Shown here: positions 46,232 through 55,079 of the stretch, in pieces
How the letters are laid out: every line of letters starts with the position of its first letter
Numbering within the stretch: position 1 is the stretch's first letter
Assembly: GCA_021829515.1 (NCBI GenBank)
Contig: JAKBPM010000002.1
Coordinates: forward strand, 62,001 to 126,000
DNA length: 64,000 nt
From: Nitrospirota bacterium
GTDB lineage: Bacteria; Nitrospirota_A; Leptospirillia; Leptospirillales; Leptospirillaceae
Direction: 5' to 3'
Position numbers and translations under genes: made by a program
Notes under the pieces: model-generated
What the model was told of the DNA's origin: nothing
The model's input: only the letters and a program-made list of their open reading frames with translations
Database searches by the model: none

Positions 46232-47146
46232 CTACCTCAAGGCTGGAGAGTGCCAGTCCTCGATGAGGCCTCGTCTGACCATTTTTGCAAAAAGGCTGGC
46301 TGTTCGTCCTGATCTGGATCCCCGTTCAAGAGAAAATTTCTTTGCCATCAGGAATGTTCCCGATAGAGGAGTTTTGGCGGCTGATCGGGACACTTCCCAT
46401 TCAGTAGTCTCAAAGATCGAAAACTCAGATTCCCATCCTGACGGAATGGTCTCAATCGCTCCCTCTTCAAGGAGCTTGGAGAGAACAATCCGGATATATG
46501 TCTTCATATCGGGTTCCCATGTCGAAATCGTCAATCCGAAACGGTCTGAAAGAGCCATGGTTTCATCGATGATCTCAGATGACCTGAGTGCATCCTCCCG
46601 GAAAGAATGCCTTTCTTCGATCAGGTGCCGGTGATTCGAAGTCACAATAAGTGCCACATGGGGCGGAAACTCCATGATGCCTCCGTCAAGAATTCCGCGG
46701 AATGTATGCAGGAGGGGATCCCCGTCCCTGAAATACAGGTCGTCGATCAGGATGATCGACGGAGCTGTTGTCTCGGAGAGGACGTCAATAAGTGGAACAA
46801 TATCGTGAATGCCTTCCCTTGCGATCTGGACCAGATGACAAGGTGCGCTATGAGCGGGGAAAGGAGGTGTGTTCAGTTTTTGCCAGGCAGCAAGGGCAAG
46901 AGATGTTTTTCCTGTTCCCCTGAACCCTTCAATCAGTGTTGGCAGTGGGCTGAGTCCGGTTCGTATCCCGAGCAGATTCTGGACGAGTTGCTCGTGCGCT
47001 TTTTCCATCCCGACCAGATGTTCTGGAGAGATGATCCTGGGGTGGTGGATCGGATACAGGACGGAGTTTCCCCCAGGTTCTGACAACAGGCGGAAAACAA
47101 GCCCTTCCCGGGAAAGAGCTCCTACGGCTGCTTGTCGGTCAAGCAT
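46232..47146 (-). CDS. DUF815-type AAA ATPase
   Basis: 304-aa predicted P-loop ATPase of the DUF815 family, biochemical role unknown. Walker A GFRGTGKTSL near residue 74, Walker B SIILIDDLYF near 131, and the FREDALRSSEIIDETMALSDRFG segment near 183-205, which is typical. The ATG follows the stop of the LonN-domain gene with no gap, so the two are surely co-translated. Adenylate kinase-like or protein-remodelling activity are both possible. Confidence 0.85.
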   Translation of the reverse strand: MLDRQAAVGALSREGLVFRLLSEPGGNSVLYPIHHPRIISPEHLVGMEKAHEQLVQNLLGIRTGLSPLPTLIEGFRGTGKTSLALAAWQKLNTPPFPAHSAPCHLVQIAREGIHDIVPLIDVLSETTAPSIILIDDLYFRDGDPLLHTFRGILDGGIMEFPPHVALIVTSNHRHLIEERHSFREDALRSSEIIDETMALSDRFGLTISTWEPDMKTYIRIVLSKLLEEGAIETIPSGWESEFSIFETTEWEVSRSAAKTPLSGTFLMAKKFSLERGSRSGRTASLFAKMVRRGLIEDWHSPALR

Positions 47147-47803
47147 CTATAGCAACGGATCGCATGTCCCGCTCCCTGGTTCGATGGAGGAGGTGTCTTC
47201 TGTAAAATCGAATTTTCTGAACAAAAGGAGGTCGTACAGCCGGCCAGCCTCGATCCTGATGGAGGGGGATTCAAGCAGAAACTGTTTTTCCGTCGGGGTG
47301 AATGGAAGAAATGCCGACCAGTGATGTATCAGTGATTCCTGGTCAAGGTTTGATTCCTTGATCCATGAAAGTTCCCTGTCCAGATCAAGAGTTTCAACCA
47401 TTTCATCGACAACATTGGTCAGACGTTCAAACAGGGCAGGAGAAAGGATGTCCTCGGAGGGTTCCTCCCTTGTCTCAATCAGTCCGGTGCGGAATGGTTC
47501 CGAGGGAATCTCCGAAATCAGGTCAAAGGATGAAATGCCCAAAAGCGTAATATAGTAGCGACCGTCAGGAAGCTGGTTGTGCTGGATGATTCTTCCAAGA
47601 CATCCGACTGGTTCAACCGGAGGATTTTGATCATACTGATTCTCCCAGCCGTCTTTTAAAAACAGCATCCCGATGAGACCATCGGCCGAAATCGCCTCAG
47701 CAATCATGGCGCGGTAACGCGGCTCAAAAATATGAAGGGGCCTCAGTGTTTTGGGAAAAAGGACAACATTGGGCAGTGGAAAGAGGGGTACGGTCATATT
47801 CAT
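47147..47803 (-). CDS. LonN (Lon substrate-binding domain) protein
   Basis: 218-aa protein made only of the Lon N-terminal substrate-binding (PUA-like) domain: PLFPLPNVVLFPKTLRPLHIFEPRYRAMI at the start, then QLPDGRYYITLLG. It lacks the ATPase and protease parts of Lon, which has its own gene at 55.5 kb. ATG at 47803 chosen for the GGAG seven bases ahead; a start at 47818 is less likely. Directly abuts the DUF815 ATPase gene, suggesting a binding module plus motor. Confidence 0.88.
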   Translation of the reverse strand: MNMTVPLFPLPNVVLFPKTLRPLHIFEPRYRAMIAEAISADGLIGMLFLKDGWENQYDQNPPVEPVGCLGRIIQHNQLPDGRYYITLLGISSFDLISEIPSEPFRTGLIETREEPSEDILSPALFERLTNVVDEMVETLDLDRELSWIKESNLDQESLIHHWSAFLPFTPTEKQFLLESPSIRIEAGRLYDLLLFRKFDFTEDTSSIEPGSGTCDPLL

Positions 47804-47894
47804 GGAGTTTCTCCGCATATGAAATCAGTCAGAATTGTCGAATATCCTATCGGTCATGCCGGCCCAAAAGGTGAGCGATCACTTAAATCTTTTC

Positions 47895-48278
47895 CTAATC
47901 CTCCATAAACAGGACGTAACCTGCAGAATTTTTTTTGATAACGCCCTTGGCATCAGGGAAGGCGATTCCAAATAGTGCCAGATTCCCGAACCAGACCGTT
48001 ATGTCCGGCGAGTAGTTGAATGTCAGGATCTTCCCGGAGACCCTTTCGGACAGATGACTCAATGCCTGGTCCATGTTCGGATACTCCCCGACCTTGACCA
48101 GATGGTGGCTCATGACGATTTTATTCTGATAGCTTCGGTCACGCAGGTGATTCTTTCCCCAGATGGTGAAGAAGGTCATTAAGACGACGAGTAATACAAC
48201 CATTACCTTGATCTGGGCGATCATGATCTTGAGTGCCGCTGTCCATGCATTATCGGCATCTTTTTGTGGCTGGGACAA
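47895..48278 (-). CDS. Single-span membrane protein of unknown function, 127 aa
   Basis: Not recognised. One hydrophobic helix at about residues 24-42, then a soluble domain of ~85 residues, probably periplasmic. AGGAGG is followed by two TTG codons (48281 and 48278); the second has better spacing. It lies between the LonN gene and the divergent GNAT gene. Confidence 0.62.
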   Translation of the reverse strand: MSQPQKDADNAWTAALKIMIAQIKVMVVLLVVLMTFFTIWGKNHLRDRSYQNKIVMSHHLVKVGEYPNMDQALSHLSERVSGKILTFNYSPDITVWFGNLALFGIAFPDAKGVIKKNSAGYVLFMED

Positions 48279-48405
48279 CAAAACCTCCTGTCAGTCGGCT
48301 CTTCAAAATGGAAGGCTCGCATGGTTCAGTCTATCACTTACAAAGCTCCTGATGAAATGATAGCCTTTTCTGGAAAGAGTGGACAACTTTTATCTGGAGG
48401 ACCAT

Positions 48406-48867
48406 TTGGAATACACAATAAGACAGGCAGGTCTATCGGATATCGATACGATTGCCGCTTTTTGGGTCAGGCTGATGGAGGAGGAGGCCCCTCCCTTGTC
48501 GGATGCTGGGCCAACCGGGTTTTCAGATTGCAGAAAAGCCCTTATGAACATGTTGCCGGTCAAGGATCGCGTTCATGGCATCATTCTCAGCTATGGGCAG
48601 ACTCCGGTCGGCTTTTCTCTGGGATATACCTACGAACGACCCTATGGATCCCCAAGACTGGCTGGACAGATTCTCCACTGGTATGTTCTTTCTGAGCACC
48701 GGGGCAAAGGGGAGGGGCGCAAGCTTCTGAAATCACTGATGGACTGGATGGTTGGACAGAAAGTGCAGATCCTCGAGGTGATGGCAAAAGATGACCCGTC
48801 AAGAAATGCGGCATGGGAGTCCATGGGGTTTTGCGTCACACTGAAAATTCATGGAAAAAAGGTGTAA
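48406..48867 (+). CDS. GNAT-family N-acetyltransferase
   Basis: 153-aa acetyltransferase of unknown substrate. The acetyl-CoA-binding loop is SEHRGKGEGRKLLKSL near 97-112, and the C-terminal DDPSRNAAWESMGF is typical. TTG at 48406 chosen because GGAGG lies five bases upstream and the protein then begins with a normal strand (MEYTIRQA); a GTG at 48379 has no site. The only plus-strand gene in this stretch. Confidence 0.83.
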   Translation: MEYTIRQAGLSDIDTIAAFWVRLMEEEAPPLSDAGPTGFSDCRKALMNMLPVKDRVHGIILSYGQTPVGFSLGYTYERPYGSPRLAGQILHWYVLSEHRGKGEGRKLLKSLMDWMVGQKVQILEVMAKDDPSRNAAWESMGFCVTLKIHGKKV

Positions 48868-48879
48868 GGGGGGAATGCT

Positions 48880-48908
48880 ATCCATCCGGCCCGGAGGGCT
48901 GGATGGAT
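48880..48908. terminator. Hairpin between the convergent GNAT and prfB genes
   Basis: ATCCATCCGGCCC (48880-48892) pairs with GGGCTGGATGGAT (48896-48908), one wobble pair, three-base loop. No T-run on either side, but its place between two convergent stops suggests transcript end formation. Confidence 0.55.
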
Positions 48909-48936
48909 GCGATCCCCGGTTGGAGCGTTCTATTCG

Positions 48937-50095
48937 TTAGTCCTCAGGGAGGTCATCGTGGCTGCTTCCCGAACCAAGCGTTCCCTCCCATCGGGCAAGA
49001 AGAAATCCCCGGATGAATGTGTCTATCTCTCCGTCAAGAATGTCATTCACCCGGGAGGATTCGAGACCGGTTCGATGATCCTTGATTAACTGGTATGGTT
49101 GAAGAACATAGGACCTTATCTGGTGTCCCCAGCCAATTTCCTTTTTATTCTGTGCCCCCGCGATCTTGTCAAGTTCTTCCTTCTGCCTTGTCTTTTCAAG
49201 CTCATAAAGTTTTGCCCGGAGGACCTTGAAGGCCATCTCCCTGTTCTGAAGCTGTGATCGCTCGTTCTGGCTCGAGATCACAATCCCGGTGGGCATATGG
49301 GTGAGCCTGATAGCGGAAGAAGTTTTATTGACATGCTGACCGCCGGCAGAAGATGCCCGGAAGGTGTCAACTCTGATGTCTTCGTCTCTGATGTCGACAA
49401 TGATGTCATCGTCTAGTTCCGGGTATACAAAAACCGAGGCAAAAGATGTGTGCCTTCTTTTGTTGGAGTCAAACGGAGATATTCTGACCAGACGATGGAT
49501 TCCGGCCTCTGAGCTCAGATATCCAAAGGCGTGCTCTCCCTTGATCCTGATGGTTGCACTTTTGATCCCTGCCTCGTCGCCACTTTGGAGATCGATCACT
49601 TCAACGGTCATCCCGTGTCGCTCTCCCCAGCGCATGTACATTCGGAGAAGCATCTGGGCCCAGTCTTGTGACTCGGTTCCCCCTGCCCCAGGATGAATGT
49701 CGATGAGGGCAGGATTGTCAGACTCTTTGTCGGACAGGATTTCATTGAGCTCAAATTGTTGGACAAATTCTGAAAATGCAGGGGCAACAGCTGAAAGCTC
49801 CCTTAAAAACTCGGGATCATCGGAAAGATCGATAAGTGTCTTGATCTCCTCCTCTTTTGCGCAGAGAGAATTGATCTGATCAAGCCTTTTTTCAAGAAGG
49901 GCCTTTTCTTTTAGGAGCCTGGTCGCTCTTGAGGAATCTTTCCAGAACTCGGGAGATTGCGTCTGGGATTCGATCTGCTCGAGTTGGCCTTTAATCCTTC
50001 CCTGGTCAAAGATGCCTCCGGATCTGGTCCAGTCTTTTTTCATCAGACTGAAACTGTTCCCTGAGTGCCTCAATGGATGTGACTTGTTCGCTCAT
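48937..50095 (-). CDS. prfB: Peptide chain release factor 2, with programmed +1 frameshift
   Basis: Recognises UGA and UAA stops and triggers peptide release. GGQ motif in SSAGGQHVNKTSSA and the RF2 stop-recognition SPF in VRISPFDSNKR. The frame is split: translation begins at ATG 50095 (MSEQVTSIEAL) and meets an in-frame TGA at codon 30 (50008-50006); shifting +1 at CTT-TGA-C leads into the main frame (DQGRIKG...) that runs to 48937. Full product is about 385 aa. This is the known RF2 autoregulation, not a sequencing error. GAAAGGA lies before the ATG. Confidence 0.93.
50005..50020 (-). promoter_or_regulatory. Programmed +1 frameshift site of prfB
   Basis: Minus-strand order: GGAGG (50019-50015), CAT, CTT, TGA (50008-50006), C. 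The internal Shine-Dalgarno three bases before CTT and the slippery CTT-TGA-C are the standard elements of the RF2 site. Confidence 0.92.
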
Positions 50096-50269
50096 GCAAA
50101 TTTCCTTTCAATGGCGGTATTGTTAGACGAAATCTGTTGTTTTTGCCTGGATTGATTGGGACCCGATGAATGTTCACTCCTCCGGATGTCCGGTTGTGTT
50201 GCCTATGTTTGCAAGGGCTCTCTATTCTGGAAATCTTGCATAGTTATGGGGATATTGCAAGCGAGCGTC

Positions 50270-51967
50270 TCAAATCCTGATTGCAAGAAGAAAAAGAAAG
50301 ATGAGGAGGGAGAGACGAAATATCCACTCTCCGTGCTTCTGGTAAAATGTTGGGTGGCTGTCGAGTGGAACCGTTACCACAATGGACTCTTTTGTAAATC
50401 TTCCACTTGTCCGGAGCAGTCTGCCCTCTCCCGATATTGCTCCCGAATACCCGCTGTTGGCAGCTCTCACCATTGGAACACCTTCCTCGACTGCACGCAT
50501 CATGGTTTGCTGGTAGAGCTGGTGGGATGCCGCCGTTTTTCCATACCAGGCATCATCAGTGATGACAACGAGCATATTTGCTCCATTGAGGACAAGCTGG
50601 TGTACAAGAGACGGATACATGGCCTCGTAGCATATGACCGGTCCGACCCGGATACTGCTGCCGTTATTCGCCGACGTGGACCGGTATGGGGCGTTGCTGA
50701 ATGGGGTAAACAGTTTCTGCTGTTTGCCTGGAACAAGGTCGCCTGCGATCCCGGTTAAGTTTCTGAGCCAGCCGAAGATCGATGGAAAGGGAATGTATTC
50801 ACCAAACGGGACGAGGTGCATTTTTGTATAGCTTCCGAGCGTTTGTCCTGTTTGGGATCTGATGATGGCATCGTTTGAAAAGGAGTAATCAAAACGATCC
50901 TTTCCCCGGACAAGCCCTATTGTTCCGGTAACGAGTGGAACAGGAAGCTCCAGTGCTTTTTTCAGGTCAGAGGCGACGGATCGTGGAGGGGAGTCGATTA
51001 CGACAGGAACTGCCGTTTCAGGCCAGACAAGGATTTTTGCCCCTTGTGCCAGAGCCTGTTCTGAAAGCTCATGATAGGTTTTGAGAATGTCTTTCAGATA
51101 TTGGGAGGTCCACTTTTGATCCTGGGGGATATTCCCCTGAATGATTCCGACCTTTATCGAGGGTATTGGGGAACTCCCTGATTTGTTCCCGAGAACCTCT
51201 CCTGAAATGAGAAGCGAGGAAATCGTCAGAAAAAGAAAAAAAATGGAAGAAAGGTATTTGGGCTGAACGTCCTTCCAGAGGCGTCCTCCAGAGACTTTTC
51301 TGAGAAGAGGCGCAATGCTTTCACAGAAAAGTCCGGAAATGAAAATAGTTGCAAAAGAAATCCCTGTGGCGCCGAGTATCGATACGTCGGGGAGCAGAAG
51401 CTTTTCCCCCCAGACTAGGTCTCCAAGGGGGTTGAGCGGAAATCCGGTAAAGAGTTCGGACCTGAGTACCTCCGTGATAACCCAGAGACATGCCCCAAAA
51501 AGGGGTAAAATGGCGGCATTGGAGAGGACGGATGATCCTTTTCTTTTCCAAAGGTCGATGCCTGACTGAAAAAAACCTGTAAAAAGTCCCAGATAGGATG
51601 AAAGCAGAAAAAGGGAGAGAAACGACAGGGAGAAGGGGAGATGTCCAAAATGTTCAATGGTCGGGACAACCCACCAAAGGCTGGTGATTGCTTCCGCTGT
51701 TCCGAATGTCCATCCGAGGAAAAAAGACATTCCCTGACTCCGTTTTTCTGGTAAGAACAGGGGGATGAACACGAGCGGAAGTAATGCAAGAAGCGGCGGA
51801 GAGACCCGGTCAGGAATAAAGAAAAGTCCAAGAAGAAAGCCCGACAGCGCAAAAAGCAGAACTTCTCCCCAGTGATTTCCAATGGCTGAAAAAAAAGAAA
51901 GCCACCCTCTACGGGAGGACTTTTCCCTATCTGTGGTCAGAGCTTCTCCCAGTGATTTTTGTTGCAT
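50270..51967 (-). CDS. lnt: Apolipoprotein N-acyltransferase
   Basis: Inner-membrane enzyme that adds the third acyl chain to lipoproteins, 565 aa. About six to eight N-terminal helices, then a nitrilase-like periplasmic domain with the E-K-C triad: Glu in WPETAVP, Lys in YTKMHLVPFGEY, Cys in VICYEAMYP. C-terminal membrane helix. Start uncertain among TTG-TTG-ATG codons at 51973-51965; ATG taken. Fits with the lipoproteins coded in the window. Confidence 0.93.
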   Translation of the reverse strand: MQQKSLGEALTTDREKSSRRGWLSFFSAIGNHWGEVLLFALSGFLLGLFFIPDRVSPPLLALLPLVFIPLFLPEKRSQGMSFFLGWTFGTAEAITSLWWVVPTIEHFGHLPFSLSFLSLFLLSSYLGLFTGFFQSGIDLWKRKGSSVLSNAAILPLFGACLWVITEVLRSELFTGFPLNPLGDLVWGEKLLLPDVSILGATGISFATIFISGLFCESIAPLLRKVSGGRLWKDVQPKYLSSIFFLFLTISSLLISGEVLGNKSGSSPIPSIKVGIIQGNIPQDQKWTSQYLKDILKTYHELSEQALAQGAKILVWPETAVPVVIDSPPRSVASDLKKALELPVPLVTGTIGLVRGKDRFDYSFSNDAIIRSQTGQTLGSYTKMHLVPFGEYIPFPSIFGWLRNLTGIAGDLVPGKQQKLFTPFSNAPYRSTSANNGSSIRVGPVICYEAMYPSLVHQLVLNGANMLVVITDDAWYGKTAASHQLYQQTMMRAVEEGVPMVRAANSGYSGAISGEGRLLRTSGRFTKESIVVTVPLDSHPTFYQKHGEWIFRLSLLIFLFLLAIRI

Positions 51968-52028
51968 CAACAACGGTCATGAGGTATGTCGAGCTGCATC
52001 CTTGACTTGTATGTTTTCCGAGGCCGTC

Positions 52029-52469
52029 CTAATGGGAGGTGTTGGGGTTGAACCCTCCTCCCTGACCTTCGATCCACCAGTTCCCGGGCCAGTTTCCTCC
52101 AGGGACGCCACCTGCTGTTGTCGTTCCCTGTGAGGGTGGGGGGGTATAGGCGCCGGATGCCGCAGGGCCACCCAGAAGATGGTGCAGAACCCTGTCCATC
52201 GTTCCTTCCGACTGCAGCTGGGAATTTGTCGGGGCCTTCTCAGGTCCGGATCCCATTGGCTCAAGTCCCAGCGGCGTCGGGTTGACCGGAGCCATCTCCT
52301 GTCGGATCTTTTGTTTTTCGCTTTGCGCTCGGGAGTGTTTGGTTGATGATGGTGCATCGCCTTGGGCGGCATGGCTTACACCCCCCAGAAAAAGCACCCC
52401 GGCGAAAAGGGAAACAATGAAGATGAATGAGACAACGTTCCAGTGGCCGTCAACAGACTTCCTGAACAT
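52029..52469 (-). CDS. Secreted Pro/Gly-rich protein of unknown function, 146 aa
   Basis: Not recognised. Signal peptide at residues ~12-34 (hydrophobic stretch ending SHA), then a low-complexity Pro, Gly, Ser, Thr, Asn-rich mature part ending in a GGGFNPNTSH-like tail. GAGG lies before the ATG at 52469; a start at 52493 is also in frame. It lies upstream of lnt on the same strand, about 60 bases apart. Confidence 0.65.
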   Translation of the reverse strand: MFRKSVDGHWNVVSFIFIVSLFAGVLFLGGVSHAAQGDAPSSTKHSRAQSEKQKIRQEMAPVNPTPLGLEPMGSGPEKAPTNSQLQSEGTMDRVLHHLLGGPAASGAYTPPPSQGTTTAGGVPGGNWPGNWWIEGQGGGFNPNTSH

Positions 52470-52678
52470 GGAGTACCTCACTGTTCTACCCAATATGGGG
52501 ATAACCTCCGAAAAAACGTACCTTCACCCGGACAACCAAAGCCCCCGGCACTGCCATCCCGGAGGGCCTCCATTTACAGATGTATGAATAGTTCCCTTTT
52601 TCCCTGTTGTTTTAAGTATACTCCTTTTTGGAGGATGAAGGCGAAAAAAATTCTCACTTCAGTGTGACGGAGGTATGC

Positions 52679-54541
52679 GTGGGCTTTTCAGTTGATGAGG
52701 TCAGTGAAGAGTTTCTCAAGATGGAGGGGACCAAGGGCAGAACCGAACTGGCCGGAATCCTTGGAAATCTTTTCATCCGCTGCGATGAGGAAGAAATATC
52801 TCCGCTTGTATATGTCGTGCAGGGACAGCTCTCGCCTCCCTTTCTTGGGGGGCCCATGGGAATGGCTTCAAGGCTTCTGATCCGCTCTCTTTCGGAGGTT
52901 AAGACACAGAAGCCGTTTTCTGAACTCTCTCCTGAGGAAGCCAAGCGGATGGAGAAATCCCTTGATGTGATGCTTGCTCATTATGGGGATCCGGGAGCCC
53001 TCGCGCAGGAGGTCCTGTCCCGAAACGGACCCTCAAAGCTGTCTTTTCTTGAAGTGTTCAGGATTCTTGAGCGGCTGTCAAGGATGGAAGGGGAAGGTTC
53101 GCAACTTGACAAGGTAGGCGAGCTTGCAAGCCTTTTTTCCAGGCTGTCGCCATTGTCGGCCCGTTTTGTTGCGCGATTCGTCATGGGAAAACTGCGTCTT
53201 GGGGCCGGTGATTCAACCATTATCGAGGCACTGGCTGTTTCAGGTGGCGGCAGAAATGCAAAAACAATCGTTGAGAAAGCTTATAATATTTGCTCGGATC
53301 TTGGTCTTGTTGGGACAAAGATTAAGCAGGGCGGGTTGGAAAGCCTGTCTTCTCTGACTCCTTCTCCCGGCTTTCCGATAAGGGTTGCGTTATGTGAGCG
53401 TCTGTCTTCCGGGGAAGAGATCATTGCCAAGATCGGACGATGTGCTATCGAGAGCAAGTATGACGGTTTCAGATGCCAGATCCATATCATTTCCGGAAAG
53501 GTCGAAATCTTTTCAAGGAATCTTGATTTGATGACCTCCATGTTTCCGGAGATTGTTCGAGCCACAAAAGAAATTTTTGGTAACCGAAGTGCCATCTTTG
53601 AGGGAGAAGCTCTGGGGATTGATCCCGAATCGGGAACATATCAGCCTTTTCAGGTCACGATTACCCGAAAGAGAAAACATAATGTTCTGGAAAAATCCAT
53701 GGAGATCCCTTTGCGGCTTCTGGTTTTTGACCTGCTCTTCCTTGACGGAGTTTCATGGATGGATCGTCCTTTTATCGAGCGGCGGGCTGAGGTTGAAGCC
53801 ATCTTTGGGGCAGAACAGTTTGCCATTGAAGACGTGGAGAGACCACCACAGGGAGTTATTGGTTCTTCCCGACTGATTTTTACCGGGGATGCTTCCGAAG
53901 TGAATGAGTTTTTTGAGGAAGTGCTTGAAGAGGGCTTCGAGGGGATTATTGCGAAGCGTCTGGACGGAAACTATACTGCGGGATCAAGAAATTTTAACTG
54001 GATCAAGCTTAAGAAGAGTTACCAGGGAAAAGTTTCAGATACACTGGATCTCGTTATCATTGGTTACTTTTTGGGAAAGGGGCAAAGGCTCAAGCTGGGT
54101 ATCGGGGCCATTCTGGCCGCTGTTCGGGATCGCGAGTCCGGGACCTTTCCCTCTATTGCCCGTATTGGATCCGGGTTGACCGAAGAGAAGTGGATGATGC
54201 TTGCCGAAATGTTGAGGGAGAGTGTTGTCCCGGATCGTCCTGTGGATGTTGTGAGTGACATTGTTCCCGACTTCTGGGTCCTTCCCAGGTTTGTTGTGAC
54301 GGTCAGGGCTGATGAAATCAGTCGTTCCACCATGCATGCCTGTGGCAGGGGGGGGGCATTTTCCTCCGGGGGCCAGATGGAAGGGTATGCCCTTCGCTTT
54401 CCCCGGATGGTATCTTTTGTGCGTGCCGATAAAAAGCCGGAAGATGCCACGGAAGTTTCTGAAATTGTCTCCCTGTTTGATTTGCAGAGAAACCTCTCCA
54501 GGAGATCGTCAGAGGAAAAGACTTCTTCTCCCCTGGAGTGA
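52679..54541 (+). CDS. ATP-dependent DNA ligase, archaeal type
   Basis: Seals nicks in duplex DNA using ATP. N-terminal DNA-binding domain (residues ~1-220), adenylation domain with nucleotidyl Lys260 in ESKYDGFR, motif III/IIIa around FEGEALGID and LLVFDLLFLDG, motif IV EGFEGIIAKRLDG, motif V WIKLKKSYQG, and a C-terminal OB fold. 620 aa, laid out like archaeal/eukaryotic ligase I and unlike short bacterial LigD-type ligases or NAD-dependent LigA. GTG start at 52679 chosen for GGAGG five bases ahead; the frame is open back to a TTG at 52628. Probable old transfer from archaea. Confidence 0.9.
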   Translation: MGFSVDEVSEEFLKMEGTKGRTELAGILGNLFIRCDEEEISPLVYVVQGQLSPPFLGGPMGMASRLLIRSLSEVKTQKPFSELSPEEAKRMEKSLDVMLAHYGDPGALAQEVLSRNGPSKLSFLEVFRILERLSRMEGEGSQLDKVGELASLFSRLSPLSARFVARFVMGKLRLGAGDSTIIEALAVSGGGRNAKTIVEKAYNICSDLGLVGTKIKQGGLESLSSLTPSPGFPIRVALCERLSSGEEIIAKIGRCAIESKYDGFRCQIHIISGKVEIFSRNLDLMTSMFPEIVRATKEIFGNRSAIFEGEALGIDPESGTYQPFQVTITRKRKHNVLEKSMEIPLRLLVFDLLFLDGVSWMDRPFIERRAEVEAIFGAEQFAIEDVERPPQGVIGSSRLIFTGDASEVNEFFEEVLEEGFEGIIAKRLDGNYTAGSRNFNWIKLKKSYQGKVSDTLDLVIIGYFLGKGQRLKLGIGAILAAVRDRESGTFPSIARIGSGLTEEKWMMLAEMLRESVVPDRPVDVVSDIVPDFWVLPRFVVTVRADEISRSTMHACGRGGAFSSGGQMEGYALRFPRMVSFVRADKKPEDATEVSEIVSLFDLQRNLSRRSSEEKTSSPLE

Positions 54542-54581
54542 TTTACGGTAGCAATTAACGAGCAATGACCCTTTTCTGAAC

Positions 54582-54619
54582 AGAGACCTGTTGCAGGGCA
54601 GGTCCGGCAACAGGTCTCT
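54582..54619. repeat. Perfect 13-bp inverted repeat after the ligase gene
   Basis: AGAGACCTGTTGC (54582-54594) and its exact complement GCAACAGGTCTCT (54607-54619) around a 12-base loop. No strong T-run follows. Could be a terminator for the ligase gene or an operator. Confidence 0.6.
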
Positions 54620-54714
54620 CTGGTCAGGCGAGTTGATCTTCTTTTTGCAAGCGATGTTCCTTGTGGCACCAAGATCTCTATCGAGACGTGGTCTTCAAGG
54701 AAGGAGAGCCGTGC

Positions 54715-54984
54715 TTGGTGCTTGTAACCGGATTTGGCGGGATAGACCGGACAGAGGAGGTAGTGGAGATATTTCGTGTGCTTGCCGCAATCCCGGGAGC
54801 GCTATCGGCTCCGGCAGCATTTCAGGCGATAAAGCTTCTCAACAGGTCGAGGGCCCGTTTTTCTGATTGGCTCTCCTGGTCATCTCCCGCCACTTTTCTT
54901 GCGGAGAATCCCTCGGGATTCTCAAGGGTCTCCCCGGACAGTGCTTTTTCCATGGAATGCATGCCAGGTCACGGAAGAACATGA
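54715..54984 (+). CDS. Hypothetical protein, 89 aa
   Basis: Not recognised. TTG start with AAGGAAGGAG ahead of it; the frame is also open back to 54661. The product begins with a beta-strand-like VLVTGFGGIDRTEEVVEIF and then a helical part. Stop overlaps the next small frame (ATGA). The chain of overlaps leading to hsp20 is the main reason to take it as real. Confidence 0.42.
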   Translation: MVLVTGFGGIDRTEEVVEIFRVLAAIPGALSAPAAFQAIKLLNRSRARFSDWLSWSSPATFLAENPSGFSRVSPDSAFSMECMPGHGRT

Positions 54985-55079
54985 CGACAACCATCCAGCA
55001 GAAGAAAGGAGTAGCGCATTTTTCCTGTTTCCCTGGCAGGAAACGTCAAGGAAAGGCATCCTGCGCTAAACACAGATGA
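54981..55079 (+). CDS. Very small basic peptide, 32 aa
   Basis: Starts MTTTIQQKKG and ends SCAKHR; basic, two Cys. Its ATG overlaps the stop of the preceding frame and its TGA overlaps the hsp20 ATG. It may be a leader peptide allowing coupled translation of hsp20, which itself lacks a good Shine-Dalgarno site. A TTTCCTG/CAGGAAA hairpin lies inside (55021-55043). Confidence 0.35.
   Translation: MTTTIQQKKGVAHFSCFPGRKRQGKASCAKHR

Noticed and set aside
50156..50758. A 200-codon plus-strand frame over the 3' end of lnt
   Set aside because: Lies opposite the conserved catalytic domain of lnt, no family match.
54981..55079. RNA thermometer of ROSE type before hsp20
   Set aside because: No Shine-Dalgarno sequence paired to an anti-sequence near the start codon could be drawn; the hairpin there lies inside a small frame about 30 bases upstream.
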